DNA from: Flavisolibacter ginsengisoli DSM 18119
Lineage (GTDB): Bacteria > Bacteroidota > Bacteroidia > Chitinophagales > Chitinophagaceae
Direction of reading: 5' to 3'
Length of the DNA: 64,000 bases
NCBI RefSeq assembly: GCF_900129295.1
Contig: NZ_FQUU01000007.1
Location: forward strand, 124,001 to 188,000
Part shown: positions 26,256 to 34,993 of the stretch, in pieces
Numbering within the stretch: the stretch's first letter is position 1
How the letters are laid out: every line of letters begins with the position of its first letter
Program-made: the position numbers and the translations under genes
Notes under the pieces: generated by a model
Databases searched by the model: none
What the model was told of the DNA's origin: nothing
What the model saw: the letters and a program-made list of their open reading frames with translations, nothing else

Positions 26256-26748
26256 AGCTTGAATCTATGTGGTAAAAATATCTAAAAAGAGGTCAAACCT
26301 GGTTAAAGAGTTGCAAAGACAAACAGGAAAAAATTAGGGCATCCCAGCATTTTAAAACGTAGCGCCTCCATATTGAAAATATAAAACGGTTGATCTCCTG
26401 GAAAGGATACCAGCTTTTAGTATCCTTCCTGGCTCCGGGCCTGCCCCCAACCAACTTGCGTTATGCAACGCCTATGTAACGGCTATGTGCCGCCTATGTA
26501 ACGGCTCTGCAACGGCTCTTTAAAGAGGCGGTATCAACACGTTACATGCCCCTTAGTTGCGTGCTTCATTGATAAAACAACATGTCCCTTACTATTTTCC
26601 AGGCAGAACAGCAGTAACTAACATGTATAAATGATATCCTGAACATCACGTATCCAATTTACCAGAGAAGGAATATCATTTCTGTTAGAACCTTCTTAAA
26701 CCGGCATAGCCTTCCTAAACAAGAGTTCAAAGGCCGTACTTTTACGCC
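26256..26748. other. Intergenic region with an 11-bp repeat array
   Basis: These 493 bp lie between the divergent thioredoxin and rlmD genes. The centre holds the 11-bp tandem array and palindrome at 26467-26527. No reading frame or RNA gene was recognised. Close to rlmD, TACTTTTA (26737-26744) is an imperfect -7 box. Confidence 0.6.
26467..26527 (+). repeat. 11-bp degenerate tandem repeat ending in a palindrome
   Basis: Five consecutive 11-bp units are seen: AACGCCTATGT (26467), AACGGCTATGT (26478), GCCGCCTATGT (26489), AACGGCTCTGC (26500) and AACGGCTCTTT (26511). The last runs into the perfect palindrome CTCTTTAAAGAG (26516-26527). The 11-bp spacing is close to one DNA helical turn. The plan, units then palindrome, resembles the element at 48817-48886. 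Confidence 0.8.
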
Positions 26749-28236
26749 GTGAGAAGCAAAAAGAGTATTGTTTTACAGGATGTACAGGTAGAGAATTATG
26801 CCGCAGAAGGAAAGTCGCTGGCCAGGCGTGACGGGAAGGTGATCTTTATAGAAAATGTAGTGCCTGGTGATGTGGTGAATGTGCGCCTGTTGAAAAATAA
26901 AAAAGACTGGGCCGAAGGCTACCCCCTGGAATTTAAATCTTATTCAAAGGAAAGAGTGGAACCCTTTTGCCAGCACTTTGGCGTCTGCGGTGGCTGCCAA
27001 TGGCAAATGCTCCCTTACAAGAAACAATTGGAATATAAACACCAGCAGGTTTATGATAACCTGACAAGGATCGGGAAGATCAGGCTCCCGGAATTCTCAC
27101 CCATTATTGGGGCAGAAGAAGATAAATTTTACAGGAATAAACTGGAATATACCTTTAGCACCAAGGAATTTACAGTGGCAGCTCCGCCGCGCAGGGTATG
27201 GGACAATGAAACGAAGGACCAAACAGAAAATCCAGAAAATTTAAACAAGGAAGGCCTGGATAAGCAGGAAATACCTGTTCCCGGCGCTTTGGGATTTCAT
27301 GCAAAGGGTTTTTTTGACAAAGTAGTGCATATTGAAAAATGCTGGCTACAGCCTGAGCCCACCAATGCCTTACGCAATGCCATCAGGGATTTTGCCTTTC
27401 GTAACAACTATTCTTTCTATGATTTCAGGGGCCACCATGGCTTCCTGAGAAACCTGCAGGTGCGTATATGCACCACGGGCGAAGTAATGGTGAACGTTGT
27501 CTTTGGGGAAGAGGACAAAAAGAAAAGGCTGGCTTTGCTACAATTCATTGAACAGGAATTTCCAGCTATCACCACGTTGTTATACACCATTAACCTGAAA
27601 TGGAATGATTCCCTGCATGACCAGGAGCCTATTGTGTATAAAGGCAAGGGATACGTTATAGAACAATTATCCACCGGTCCTGATGCCGCCCCCTTTCAGT
27701 TTAAAATAGGACCAAAGTCTTTTTTCCAGACCAATACCCGCCAGGGCGAAAAGCTTTACCAGGTAACAAAGGAATTTGCAGAACTGGATGGATCGCAGAT
27801 AGTGTATGATCTTTATTGCGGCACGGGGAGTATAGGCATATTTTGCAGCCAGCATGCCAAAAAGATCATTGGCGTGGAAATGATTGAAGCAGCAGTTGCT
27901 GATGCCAAAGAGAATGCAGTTTTGAATAATATTCAGCATGCCGAATTTTACAGCGGCGACGTGATTGATATCTGTAATGATGAATTCTTTCAACAGCATG
28001 GCCGCCCGGATGTGATCATTACAGATCCTCCAAGAGCAGGTATGCACGAAAAACTTGTGAGGAAGATACTTGAAATGGAAGCGCCACTGGTAGTTTATGT
28101 AAGCTGCAACCCTGCCACCCAGGCAAGGGACCTTGCACTGCTTGATGAAAAATACGAGGTTACCAGGGTGCAGCCTGTTGACATGTTCCCACACACACAC
28201 CATATTGAAAACGTAGTACAGTTAAAAAGAAAATAA
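26749..28236 (+). CDS. rlmD: 23S rRNA (uracil-C5)-methyltransferase, RlmD-type
   Basis: The product is 495 residues with a GTG start at 26749. An N-terminal TRAM domain (about 5-65) precedes the [4Fe-4S] Cys set: C-x5-C-x2-C in FCQHFGVCGGCQW near residues 72-82, plus Cys in EKCWLQ near residue 198. SAM-binding motifs include YDLYCGTGSIG and TDPPRAGMHEKLV. The catalytic Cys is in VYVSCNPATQARDL near residue 452. It methylates U1939 of 23S rRNA, or U747 if RlmC-like; one enzyme may do both. The middle insertion (about 155-180) is polar and not conserved. A rhomboid gene follows by 9 nt. Confidence 0.92.
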   Translation: MRSKKSIVLQDVQVENYAAEGKSLARRDGKVIFIENVVPGDVVNVRLLKNKKDWAEGYPLEFKSYSKERVEPFCQHFGVCGGCQWQMLPYKKQLEYKHQQVYDNLTRIGKIRLPEFSPIIGAEEDKFYRNKLEYTFSTKEFTVAAPPRRVWDNETKDQTENPENLNKEGLDKQEIPVPGALGFHAKGFFDKVVHIEKCWLQPEPTNALRNAIRDFAFRNNYSFYDFRGHHGFLRNLQVRICTTGEVMVNVVFGEEDKKKRLALLQFIEQEFPAITTLLYTINLKWNDSLHDQEPIVYKGKGYVIEQLSTGPDAAPFQFKIGPKSFFQTNTRQGEKLYQVTKEFAELDGSQIVYDLYCGTGSIGIFCSQHAKKIIGVEMIEAAVADAKENAVLNNIQHAEFYSGDVIDICNDEFFQQHGRPDVIITDPPRAGMHEKLVRKILEMEAPLVVYVSCNPATQARDLALLDEKYEVTRVQPVDMFPHTHHIENVVQLKRK

Positions 28237-28245
28237 GAATCAAGG

Positions 28246-28980
28246 ATGAGCAATTTCAAATTTACCCGGCCGGATAATTTCCCTCCCATTGTAAAAAATT
28301 TGATCATAATCAATGTGCTGGTTTACATCGCCCAGGTAACATTGAAACAATATGGAATAACAGAAAGGATCTCACTTTATCCCATAATGCCTGCTGAATT
28401 GCACCAGATACTGGTGGATAATAAAATTTATGAACCCTTTGAGGGGTTTTATCCTTACCAGATAGCCACCCACCTTTTTGCGCATTCACCACAGATGATC
28501 ATTCATATACTGTTTAATATGTTTGGCTTGTGGATGTTTGGCAGGATACTGGAAAATGTTTGGGGAGCAAAGCGCTTCCTCCTGTTCTATCTTATTTGCG
28601 GTGTAGGGGCAGCTGCCTGTCACCTGGCCATCCAGTATTTCAGGTGCCAGGAACTATTGCATGCCATAAAGGCCAATGACCCTATAGCTCAAAATTTGAT
28701 TGGCGCTGCATCACCCGCATTAGGCGCATCAGGCGCAATTATGGGTATCTTTGCAGCATTCGGATACTTGTTTCCAAACACGGAGTTATATCTCATGTTC
28801 ATCCCAATCCCTATCAAGGCCAAATGGGCTATGTTGGGATTGGCGGCATATGATCTTTTTGGCGGGGTAGCGAATATGAGCGGCGATAATGTTGCACATT
28901 TTGCTCACCTGGGCGGAGCTGTCACAGGATTTATTTTGGTGCTTATATGGAACAAAAGTAGCCGTCGACGGTTTTATTAA
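28246..28980 (+). CDS. Rhomboid-family intramembrane serine protease, first of tandem pair
   Basis: The product is 244 residues with about six hydrophobic segments. The catalytic dyad is visible: Ser162 in GASGAIMG and His221 in VAHFAHLGGAVTG. The conserved HxxxN equivalent is HILFNMFGLWMFG near residue 87. Rhomboids cleave membrane proteins within or near the bilayer; the substrate is unknown. It starts 9 nt after rlmD and is followed by a second rhomboid 35 nt on, so the three are probably one transcript. Confidence 0.92.
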   Translation: MSNFKFTRPDNFPPIVKNLIIINVLVYIAQVTLKQYGITERISLYPIMPAELHQILVDNKIYEPFEGFYPYQIATHLFAHSPQMIIHILFNMFGLWMFGRILENVWGAKRFLLFYLICGVGAAACHLAIQYFRCQELLHAIKANDPIAQNLIGAASPALGASGAIMGIFAAFGYLFPNTELYLMFIPIPIKAKWAMLGLAAYDLFGGVANMSGDNVAHFAHLGGAVTGFILVLIWNKSSRRRFY

Positions 28981-29015
28981 GTGGCAGATAAATTGCAGTT
29001 TCTTTTTTAATCACT

Positions 29016-29948
29016 ATGAGTTACTATCAACAACAAAACAGACACCGGCTGTCTATAGGCCAGGATGGTAATGCGCTCACCTTACTGATCGCTATAAACC
29101 TTGTGGTATTCGTGATCCTGGCTTTTATAAAAGTGATCTATTACTTCAGCCAGGGTGATGCAGGCGTATCCTCGTTTGATAATAATATATTTCACTGGGT
29201 GGCCCTGCCGGCGGACCTGAACACTTTTATAACCAGGCCATGGACATTGCTTACCCATATGTTCGTTCACAGCACAGAATCTGTATGGCATATCCTTGCG
29301 AATATGTTATGGTTATGGGCTTTCGGGTACATACTCCAGGACCTGGCGGGCAACCGGAAGTTGGTTCCTATATTTTTATATGGTGCTTTGGCTGGCGCTT
29401 TTGCCTACATGGCCGCTTATAACCTGATAAACCCTTTAAAGCAAAGCCTTCCCCTGGCTTATGCCTGTGGGGCTTCTGCCGGCATCATGTCAATCGCTAT
29501 TGCTACTACTACGCTGGCTCCGGGCTACCGGATATTCCCCATGCTTAACGGGGGTATTCCATTATGGGTGATCACTGTTCTTTACCTGATCATTGACCTG
29601 GCAACCATACCATACAACAATCCTGGCGGGCATATAGCCCATATTGCAGGTGGTGCCATGGGCTTCCTGTTTATGCGCACGATGCAACGCGGCAGGGATT
29701 TGGGAGCCTGGATGAACAACTTCTTTGATTGGGTCAATAATCTCTTTAATCCCGACAAACCTCAAAAAGGTAAGGTAGTTAAAACACAATTATTCTATAA
29801 GGCCAGGGTGCAACCTTTTATTAAAACCCCCACGGTAACCCAGCAAAAAGTGGATGACATCCTCGATAAGATCAACCAAAGAGGATATAGCTCCCTTACA
29901 GAGGACGAGCGGGAGATCCTGAAAAGAGCGAGTAAGGAAGACATTTAA
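29016..29948 (+). CDS. Rhomboid-family intramembrane serine protease, second of tandem pair
   Basis: The product is 310 residues. Ser154 (CGASAGIMSIA) and His209 (GGHIAHIAGGAMG) form the dyad; GASA replaces the commoner GASG but keeps the Ser. HILANMLWLWAFG is the conserved second helix. After the membrane domain a cytosolic tail of about 80 residues (VDDILDKINQRGYSSLTEDE) matches the short C-terminal motif often found in Bacteroidota rhomboids (DUF6576-like), absent from its neighbour. It is only distantly similar to the first copy, so this is more likely an old pair than a recent duplication. Confidence 0.92.
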   Translation: MSYYQQQNRHRLSIGQDGNALTLLIAINLVVFVILAFIKVIYYFSQGDAGVSSFDNNIFHWVALPADLNTFITRPWTLLTHMFVHSTESVWHILANMLWLWAFGYILQDLAGNRKLVPIFLYGALAGAFAYMAAYNLINPLKQSLPLAYACGASAGIMSIAIATTTLAPGYRIFPMLNGGIPLWVITVLYLIIDLATIPYNNPGGHIAHIAGGAMGFLFMRTMQRGRDLGAWMNNFFDWVNNLFNPDKPQKGKVVKTQLFYKARVQPFIKTPTVTQQKVDDILDKINQRGYSSLTEDEREILKRASKEDI

Positions 29949-30069
29949 CCATTTTACATAGAAGACAGGTACACGAGAAAGTAACCTTCCCAGGTTTTTG
30001 CGGCAATTGCTGAGCAATTAATTCGTTTTAATAAAAGCAATTCCTGAAATTCGTGTAATTCGTCATCTG

Positions 30070-31191
30070 ATGGGAATCAACTACCGGCGCTCTACCAAAA
30101 TATTATTTATTGTCATCAACCTGGTGGCAGCCATTATATTCCTGCTGGCTTGCTGGGCTCCCTACCTTAACCCTCAAAAGTGGTGGGCACTTTCCCTGAT
30201 CGGGCTTGGTTTCGCTTTTATTATAGTGACATTACTGGCGTTTATTTTTTTCTGGCTTGTCTTTAACATCAGGTATATTTTCATTTCACTTATTGCACTC
30301 ACCATAGGATATAAAGCCATCCTGGTTTTCTTTGCTTTTCATAACCCTGATAAATTCGATTATGAGAAGCAAAAGAACACATTAAGAGTAGTACACTGGA
30401 ATGTAGGGCGCTTTACAGAATGGAAACGGAACAATAACAAAGGAAGCCAGACAAGACTGAAAATGATGGACCTGATAAAGGAACAGAATGCCGATGTTAT
30501 CTGCATGCAGGAGTTCTTCCATTCAACGGATTCGGTTTATTACGACAACCTGGATTATATAAGCAAGGAACTGAATTACCCCTATTATTATTTCTCCTGG
30601 GATGGCGATGGCTATAAGCAATGGGTAGGACAGATCATTTTCTCGCGTTTGCCTATCATAGACACCAGTATGGTTCGCTTTCCGGCCCCCAGCATGCCCG
30701 AAGCGTTATTGCAGGCAGATATACTTTTTGGTAAGGACACCATTCGTTTTTATACAACACACCTGCAATCAGTAAGGTTTGGGAAGGAGGATTTTGAACG
30801 CCTTCACCGTATTAAAAAAACGGATGAGACCATGGTGGAAGACTCAAAGAACATTTTTGTAAAATTGAAAAGAGGTGTAGTGAGGCGTTGCATCCAGGCA
30901 GATATGGTCAGGCAGGTCATCTCCACATCTCCCTACCCCTACATACTTACCGGAGATTTTAATGATGTGCCGAATTCCTATACCTATTTTACCATCAGGG
31001 ACCAAGACCTGCAGGATGCTTTCCTGGAAACAGGGCTGGGTGTTGGCCGAACCTATTCCTACATAGCCCCAACACTACGCATTGATTATATTTTCACTAC
31101 CAGGGACTTTGCCATTCGCCAGTTCAACCGGATTATCAAAAATTACTCTGACCATTATATGCTTGTGACTGATGTTGCGCTCAATAAATAA
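30070..31191 (+). CDS. Membrane-anchored endonuclease/exonuclease/phosphatase family protein
   Basis: The product is 373 residues. Three hydrophobic segments in residues about 9-95 anchor it. The EEP domain (about 105-370) contains VVHWNVGRF, the metal Glu in VICMQEFF, YTTHLQSV, the catalytic Asp-Asn in LTGDFNDVPNS and a final SDHYMLVTDV, so all core residues are present. Members act on nucleic acids, phospholipids or inositol phosphates; the membrane location favours a lipid or envelope substrate, which is inference. It lies 121 nt after the second rhomboid and may be part of the same operon. Confidence 0.9.
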   Translation: MGINYRRSTKILFIVINLVAAIIFLLACWAPYLNPQKWWALSLIGLGFAFIIVTLLAFIFFWLVFNIRYIFISLIALTIGYKAILVFFAFHNPDKFDYEKQKNTLRVVHWNVGRFTEWKRNNNKGSQTRLKMMDLIKEQNADVICMQEFFHSTDSVYYDNLDYISKELNYPYYYFSWDGDGYKQWVGQIIFSRLPIIDTSMVRFPAPSMPEALLQADILFGKDTIRFYTTHLQSVRFGKEDFERLHRIKKTDETMVEDSKNIFVKLKRGVVRRCIQADMVRQVISTSPYPYILTGDFNDVPNSYTYFTIRDQDLQDAFLETGLGVGRTYSYIAPTLRIDYIFTTRDFAIRQFNRIIKNYSDHYMLVTDVALNK

Positions 31192-31254
31192 GTAATAGAC
31201 AGTTAAACTATCACTGCTTTTCTTGAGCGCATTTATTTTTCCGGGGCTTTCGAT

Positions 31255-31262
31255 TATCTTTG
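31255..31262 (+). promoter_or_regulatory. Bacteroidota -7 box for the cysS leader
   Basis: TATCTTTG fits TAnnTTTG. It ends 6 nt before the ATG of the polycysteine frame, so initiation at the usual distance would make that frame leaderless or nearly so. No TTG is found at the ideal -33 position, only a T-rich stretch (31236-31240). Confidence 0.5.
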
Positions 31263-31268
31263 AGCCGT

Positions 31269-31322
31269 ATGATCGTAATAGATACCTATACCTTTTCATG
31301 TTGTTGCTGCCAGGCAAACTAA
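31269..31322 (+). CDS. Putative polycysteine leader peptide upstream of cysS
   Basis: This is a 17-codon frame, MIVIDTYTFSCCCCQAN, ending in TAA. Codons 11-14 are TGT TGT TGC TGC, four Cys in a row, ending 50 nt before the cysS ATG. A run of the very amino acid that the downstream synthetase charges is the classic layout of leader-peptide control: a ribosome stalls at Cys codons when Cys-tRNA is scarce and changes the folding or translation of the mRNA. No perfect terminator or antiterminator pair is obvious in the 38 nt between leader stop and cysS; there is only a weak AGG/CCT pairing before TTTTT (31334-31338). Translational control is therefore as likely as attenuation. The -7 box lies just upstream. 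Confidence 0.7.
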   Translation: MIVIDTYTFSCCCCQAN

Positions 31323-31360
31323 CCTTTCTGCATTTTTACGATCCCATTCAATAGTTATTT

Positions 31361-32860
31361 ATGAGTCAACTGAAAGTATATAATTCCTATATAAGAGAAA
31401 AAGAAGAATTTGTTCCCCTGGTAGCAGGACACGTAGGCATGTATGTTTGCGGACCTACTGTAAGTGGCGAAAGCCACCTGGGCCATGCTAGGCCATACAT
31501 CACATTCGATGTGGTTTACCGCTACCTGTTGCACCTGGGTTATAAGGTGCGCTATGTAAGAAATATAACAGATGCCGGCCATTTTGAAGAAGAAGGCCGG
31601 GAGGCTGAAGACAAGATCTCTAAAAAAGCAGTGATTGAAAAGCTGGAACCCATGGAGCTGGTACAGAAATATACCAACCTGTTTCATTGGGCGATGGCTA
31701 AATTCAATATACTGGAGCCAAGCATTGAACCTACCGCCACAGGCCATATCATTGAGCAGATCAATATGATACAGGAGATATTAAAGGCAGGTTATGCGTA
31801 TGAATCAAATGGCAGCGTTTACTTTGATGTAAAGAAATATGCTGCTTCACATGAGTATGGTAAATTAAGCGGGCGTATTGTCGATGACCTGCTTGAAACT
31901 ACCAGGGAACTGGAGGGTCAGGAGGAAAAGCATGACAGGGCTGATTTTGCACTTTGGAAAGCCGCTCCCCCGGAACATATCATGCGCTGGACCAGCCCCT
32001 GGGGTGAAGGATTTCCGGGTTGGCATATTGAATGCTCTGCCATGAGTACCAAGTACCTGGGAAAGCAGTTTGATATTCATGGAGGAGGAATGGACCTTTT
32101 ATTTCCGCATCATGAAAGTGAGATCGCACAAAGTACCATTTGCAACCACATATCACCGGTAAGGTATTGGATGCATAATAACATGATCACCATTAATGGC
32201 CGCAAAATGGGCAAAAGCTATAATAATGTGGTCAAGCTAACTGAAATGTTCAGCGGTGACCATCCTTTGCTGGAAAAGGCTTTTTCTCCAATGACCATTC
32301 GTTTTTTTATCCTGCAAACACATTACCGCAGCACCCTGGATTTCAGTAATGAAGCACTGATAGCCGCAGAAAAAGGATTGAAACGTTTAATGGAAGCCTA
32401 TGAATGGTTAAAGACAGTTGTTATAGATGGACAGGAACAGGGCAGCGGAAATAATAAGGAGTTGGAACAAAAAGTATTAGGCTTACTAGACCAGTTTGAC
32501 GAATTCATGAATGATGATTTCAGTACTGCCAAGGTTTTAGCCAATATGTTTGAACTGGTGCCGGTGATTAATTCCATAAAGGATAAAACCATTGCTTTTG
32601 ATAGCTTATCACCCGGTACCCTGCAGCACCTGCAGTCTAAAATGAAGATCTATATTGAAGATATACTTGGGCTGAGAATAGAGTCCGAAGCAGACAATAA
32701 CAAGCTGAAAGGAGTTATGGATGTTTTGATCACCATGCGAAAGGAAGCCCGCAATAAGAAAGACTGGGCCACCTCTGATAAGATACGCAATCAGCTTGCA
32801 GAAATAGGCATCCAGTTAAAGGATGATAAGGATGGAAATATCAGTTGGATAGTTAACTAA
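31361..32860 (+). CDS. cysS: Cysteinyl-tRNA synthetase
   Basis: The product is 499 residues. The class I HIGH motif is HLGH in [12 protein letters not shown] near residue 37, and the KMSKS loop appears as KMGKS near residue 283. Zinc ligands include Cys in YVCGPTV, Cys in WHIECSAMS and the His/Glu in [11 protein letters not shown]. The C-terminal helical domain (DALR-like, about 360-499) is complete. The enzyme charges tRNA-Cys. It has its own upstream region with a -7 box and the polycysteine frame, and a strong terminator after it, so it appears to be a single-gene, self-regulated unit. Confidence 0.97.
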   Translation: MSQLKVYNSYIREKEEFVPLVAGHVGMYVCGPTVSGESHLGHARPYITFDVVYRYLLHLGYKVRYVRNITDAGHFEEEGREAEDKISKKAVIEKLEPMELVQKYTNLFHWAMAKFNILEPSIEPTATGHIIEQINMIQEILKAGYAYESNGSVYFDVKKYAASHEYGKLSGRIVDDLLETTRELEGQEEKHDRADFALWKAAPPEHIMRWTSPWGEGFPGWHIECSAMSTKYLGKQFDIHGGGMDLLFPHHESEIAQSTICNHISPVRYWMHNNMITINGRKMGKSYNNVVKLTEMFSGDHPLLEKAFSPMTIRFFILQTHYRSTLDFSNEALIAAEKGLKRLMEAYEWLKTVVIDGQEQGSGNNKELEQKVLGLLDQFDEFMNDDFSTAKVLANMFELVPVINSIKDKTIAFDSLSPGTLQHLQSKMKIYIEDILGLRIESEADNNKLKGVMDVLITMRKEARNKKDWATSDKIRNQLAEIGIQLKDDKDGNISWIVN

Positions 32861-32864
32861 ATAT

Positions 32865-32906
32865 ACTGGCCAGGATTCACCAGTTGAGCCTGGCCAGTTA
32901 GTTTTT
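32865..32906 (+). terminator. Intrinsic terminator after cysS
   Basis: The 10-bp arms ACTGGCCAGG (32865-32874) and CCTGGCCAGT (32889-32898) precede a T run at 32902-32906. It begins 5 nt after the stop codon. Confidence 0.8.
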
Positions 32907-33089
32907 ATATATGAGCATTGCTTTTTACAATCATAAATATGACTTACTCTTATAGTGTGATTTTAAGCATAATGTAAAATGCGGCTTCAACAGTAGTACT
33001 ATAAAATAGCACAGGTTATTATCTAATTAACGCTTACTTTTCACAACTACATTTGCAAAACAAAACTCTGCCAAATAATAAGTACACTC

Positions 33090-33698
33090 ATGTCTTATAC
33101 GCTTCACCTTTCAAAAGACAGGAAACTTTCCAGGTTGATAGCCCAACAGGAATCTTTCACATTGAAGTCTCATAAGAACATTTGCCTAAGGCTTTGTGCT
33201 TCCATCATGAGCCAGCAATTGTCAACTAAAGTTGCCAAGGTCATTTATCATCGTTTCCTGGAATTGTACGGCGGGAATGAACCTACTCCTCAACAAATAG
33301 TCATTACCCCTTTAGAAACATTGCGGGGCATTGGGCTTAGCAACGCTAAGGCACAATATGTTTTAAATGTGGCACAGTTTGCCATTGACCACAACCTGGA
33401 TGATAAGCGATTAAAAAAAATGAGCAATGAGGACATCATAGAGTTGTTAACCCAGATAAAGGGAGTTGGCAGATGGACAGTTGAAATGCTGTTGATGTTT
33501 ACATTGGGAAGAGAGGATGTATTTGCAGTGGATGATTATGGAATACAAGTGGCCATGAAAAAGATTTATAAACTGGATGATAGCAATAAAAAAGAAATGA
33601 GGGAAAAAATGCTAAAGCTTTCAGCAAAATGGTCGCCCTACCGCACTTATGCCTGTCTTCATTTATGGCATTATAAGGACAATGTGCCGGCGACCTGA
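33090..33698 (+). CDS. DNA-3-methyladenine glycosylase II (AlkA-type HhH-GPD), copy 2
   Basis: The product is 202 residues. The first helices read ICLRLCASIMSQQLSTKVAKVIYHR. The HhH motif LTQIKGVGRWTVEMLLMF is near residue 125, and the catalytic Asp is in FAVDDYGIQVAMKK. It is diverged from copy 1 (17704-18339) in most positions, so the two are probably specialised paralogues and not recent duplicates. It should remove alkylated bases from DNA. The gene is flanked by the cysS terminator upstream and the broken lipoprotein frame downstream. Confidence 0.9.
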   Translation: MSYTLHLSKDRKLSRLIAQQESFTLKSHKNICLRLCASIMSQQLSTKVAKVIYHRFLELYGGNEPTPQQIVITPLETLRGIGLSNAKAQYVLNVAQFAIDHNLDDKRLKKMSNEDIIELLTQIKGVGRWTVEMLLMFTLGREDVFAVDDYGIQVAMKKIYKLDDSNKKEMREKMLKLSAKWSPYRTYACLHLWHYKDNVPAT

Positions 33699-33870
33699 TA
33701 TATTTTTGAAATTCCATCTGTTTGCAAATACGGAAAACGGACTCTATATCCGTGCTCACCTCCACCCTTCCAATGGAAAGTACAATCTGATTGATTGCAG
33801 TTTTACCACAGATCTACCCATCCTCTGGAAATCCGTTAATCTATTTATTAATTCGTAAAAGGACCCCCAA

Positions 33871-34764
33871 ATGAAAACAATCAGCCTAAGCAGTATTGCT
33901 TTTGCATGCCTCTGCCTTTTCAATTCCTGCACAAAGGAAAGTTCTGAGATCTCCACATCAACATCTTTCACCAATTTAAGTTCTGCAAGAGTAGCAGCAC
34001 CTGGAACTCTTCCACAAAATGGTACAGGCAATAATGATGTAGTTCCAGAAATGACAATTACCTATAACCCAAATCCTGGAATTGTTAATCAACCTGTTAC
34101 AGTTACCGCATCTCTAGCCGGTACTAATATTCCAGATTGTGGTAAGCTTCAATTGCAGCAATTAATAAATGGTAATTAGGCTAGTATCTCAGGCGCTAAG
34201 ACTACTGTTTCTTCGACTGTTCATGAGCTTACCTATACCTTCACCCCAACCTTAGCTGGAACCGCAGCCTATAGTTTTCAATTGCATTATGTAGCAGGAA
34301 ACTGCGATGGTTTTAGGGAAGGCAAATCAGGTGGTTTCCCATTAGATATAATTGAACCTTGCCAGGGATTAACCTTTACTGGCAACGCTACTGCAGAACC
34401 TTCAAGTGCAGGAAAATATTTATTTACTGTTACTTACACAGTCAACCCATGTGGTCTTCAATTCGACAAGCTTAAAACACAGGGCGGTCTCACCAATGCT
34501 GTTGAGTTTATATCTGCAGAAGGGGGATTAATTGGTTCTCAAAACTGGGTTCCAGGCACGAGCACCAATTAGATCATCAAATGGGAAGAAAATACCCCTG
34601 GCAGTTTGTTGCCAACTACTAAACGAGTGTATGTGATCAAATTTGAAAAAGCTTACTCTGGAACAGGGCCAATAGACTTAACAGGAGATTGGAGCACATC
34701 AGCTTCATTGAATAGCGTTGAAACAGGATATGTACAGTTTCCTAAGATCACTTATCAACCATAA
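33871..34764 (+). pseudogene. Lipoprotein reading frame interrupted by two in-frame amber codons
   Basis: One continuous frame of 297 codons from ATG 33871 to TAA 34762-34764 is broken only by TAG at 34177-34179 and 34570-34572. There is no frameshift. The first part has a lipoprotein signal (LFNSC at Cys20). The rest is beta-rich, with VTITYNPNPG-like and GKYLFTVTYTVNP segments of Ig-like character. Both TAGs follow AAT (Asn). The contexts NGN-stop-ASIS and STN-stop-IIKWEE suggest an ancestral Trp (TGG) at each, though Gln (CAG) is possible. Other genes here end in TAG (lptB, msrB, the AraC gene), so TAG is a normal stop. Decay by two nonsense changes is the simplest reading; readthrough is the alternative. 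A terminator is intact downstream. Confidence 0.75.
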
Positions 34765-34790
34765 TTTTTTTCTCATTGAGCTATATTCAA

Positions 34791-34818
34791 GTACCTGCCA
34801 AAGCAGGTGCTTTTTTTT
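34791..34818 (+). terminator. Intrinsic terminator after the amber-interrupted frame
   Basis: GTACCTGC (34791-34798) pairs with GCAGGTGC (34803-34810), with one T-G wobble and a CAAA loop, and runs into eight T. It follows the final TAA of the interrupted frame by 26 nt. Confidence 0.85.
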
Positions 34819-34993
34819 ATGCCTCTATATCAAATAAAATTAGAAATACTGATGTTTTGCCTCTACATCGTGGCAATCTTTATGAACAAAATAATCCACA
34901 TATAACCGCTTTAAGGCCTGAATTTACAAGTATTATAGGCTTAAAATAATTACTGGCACAGTATTATACCTTATAATGTCAAATGATTAGTAT

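Noticed and set aside
28246-29948. The tandem rhomboids as a recent duplication
   Set aside because: Outside the catalytic motifs the two sequences differ in length, loop sequence and C-terminal tail.
33871-34764. Genome-wide reassignment of TAG to an amino acid
   Set aside because: lptB, msrB, the AraC-type regulator and the membrane protein at 60278-60868 all end in TAG at the expected protein length, so TAG works as a stop here.
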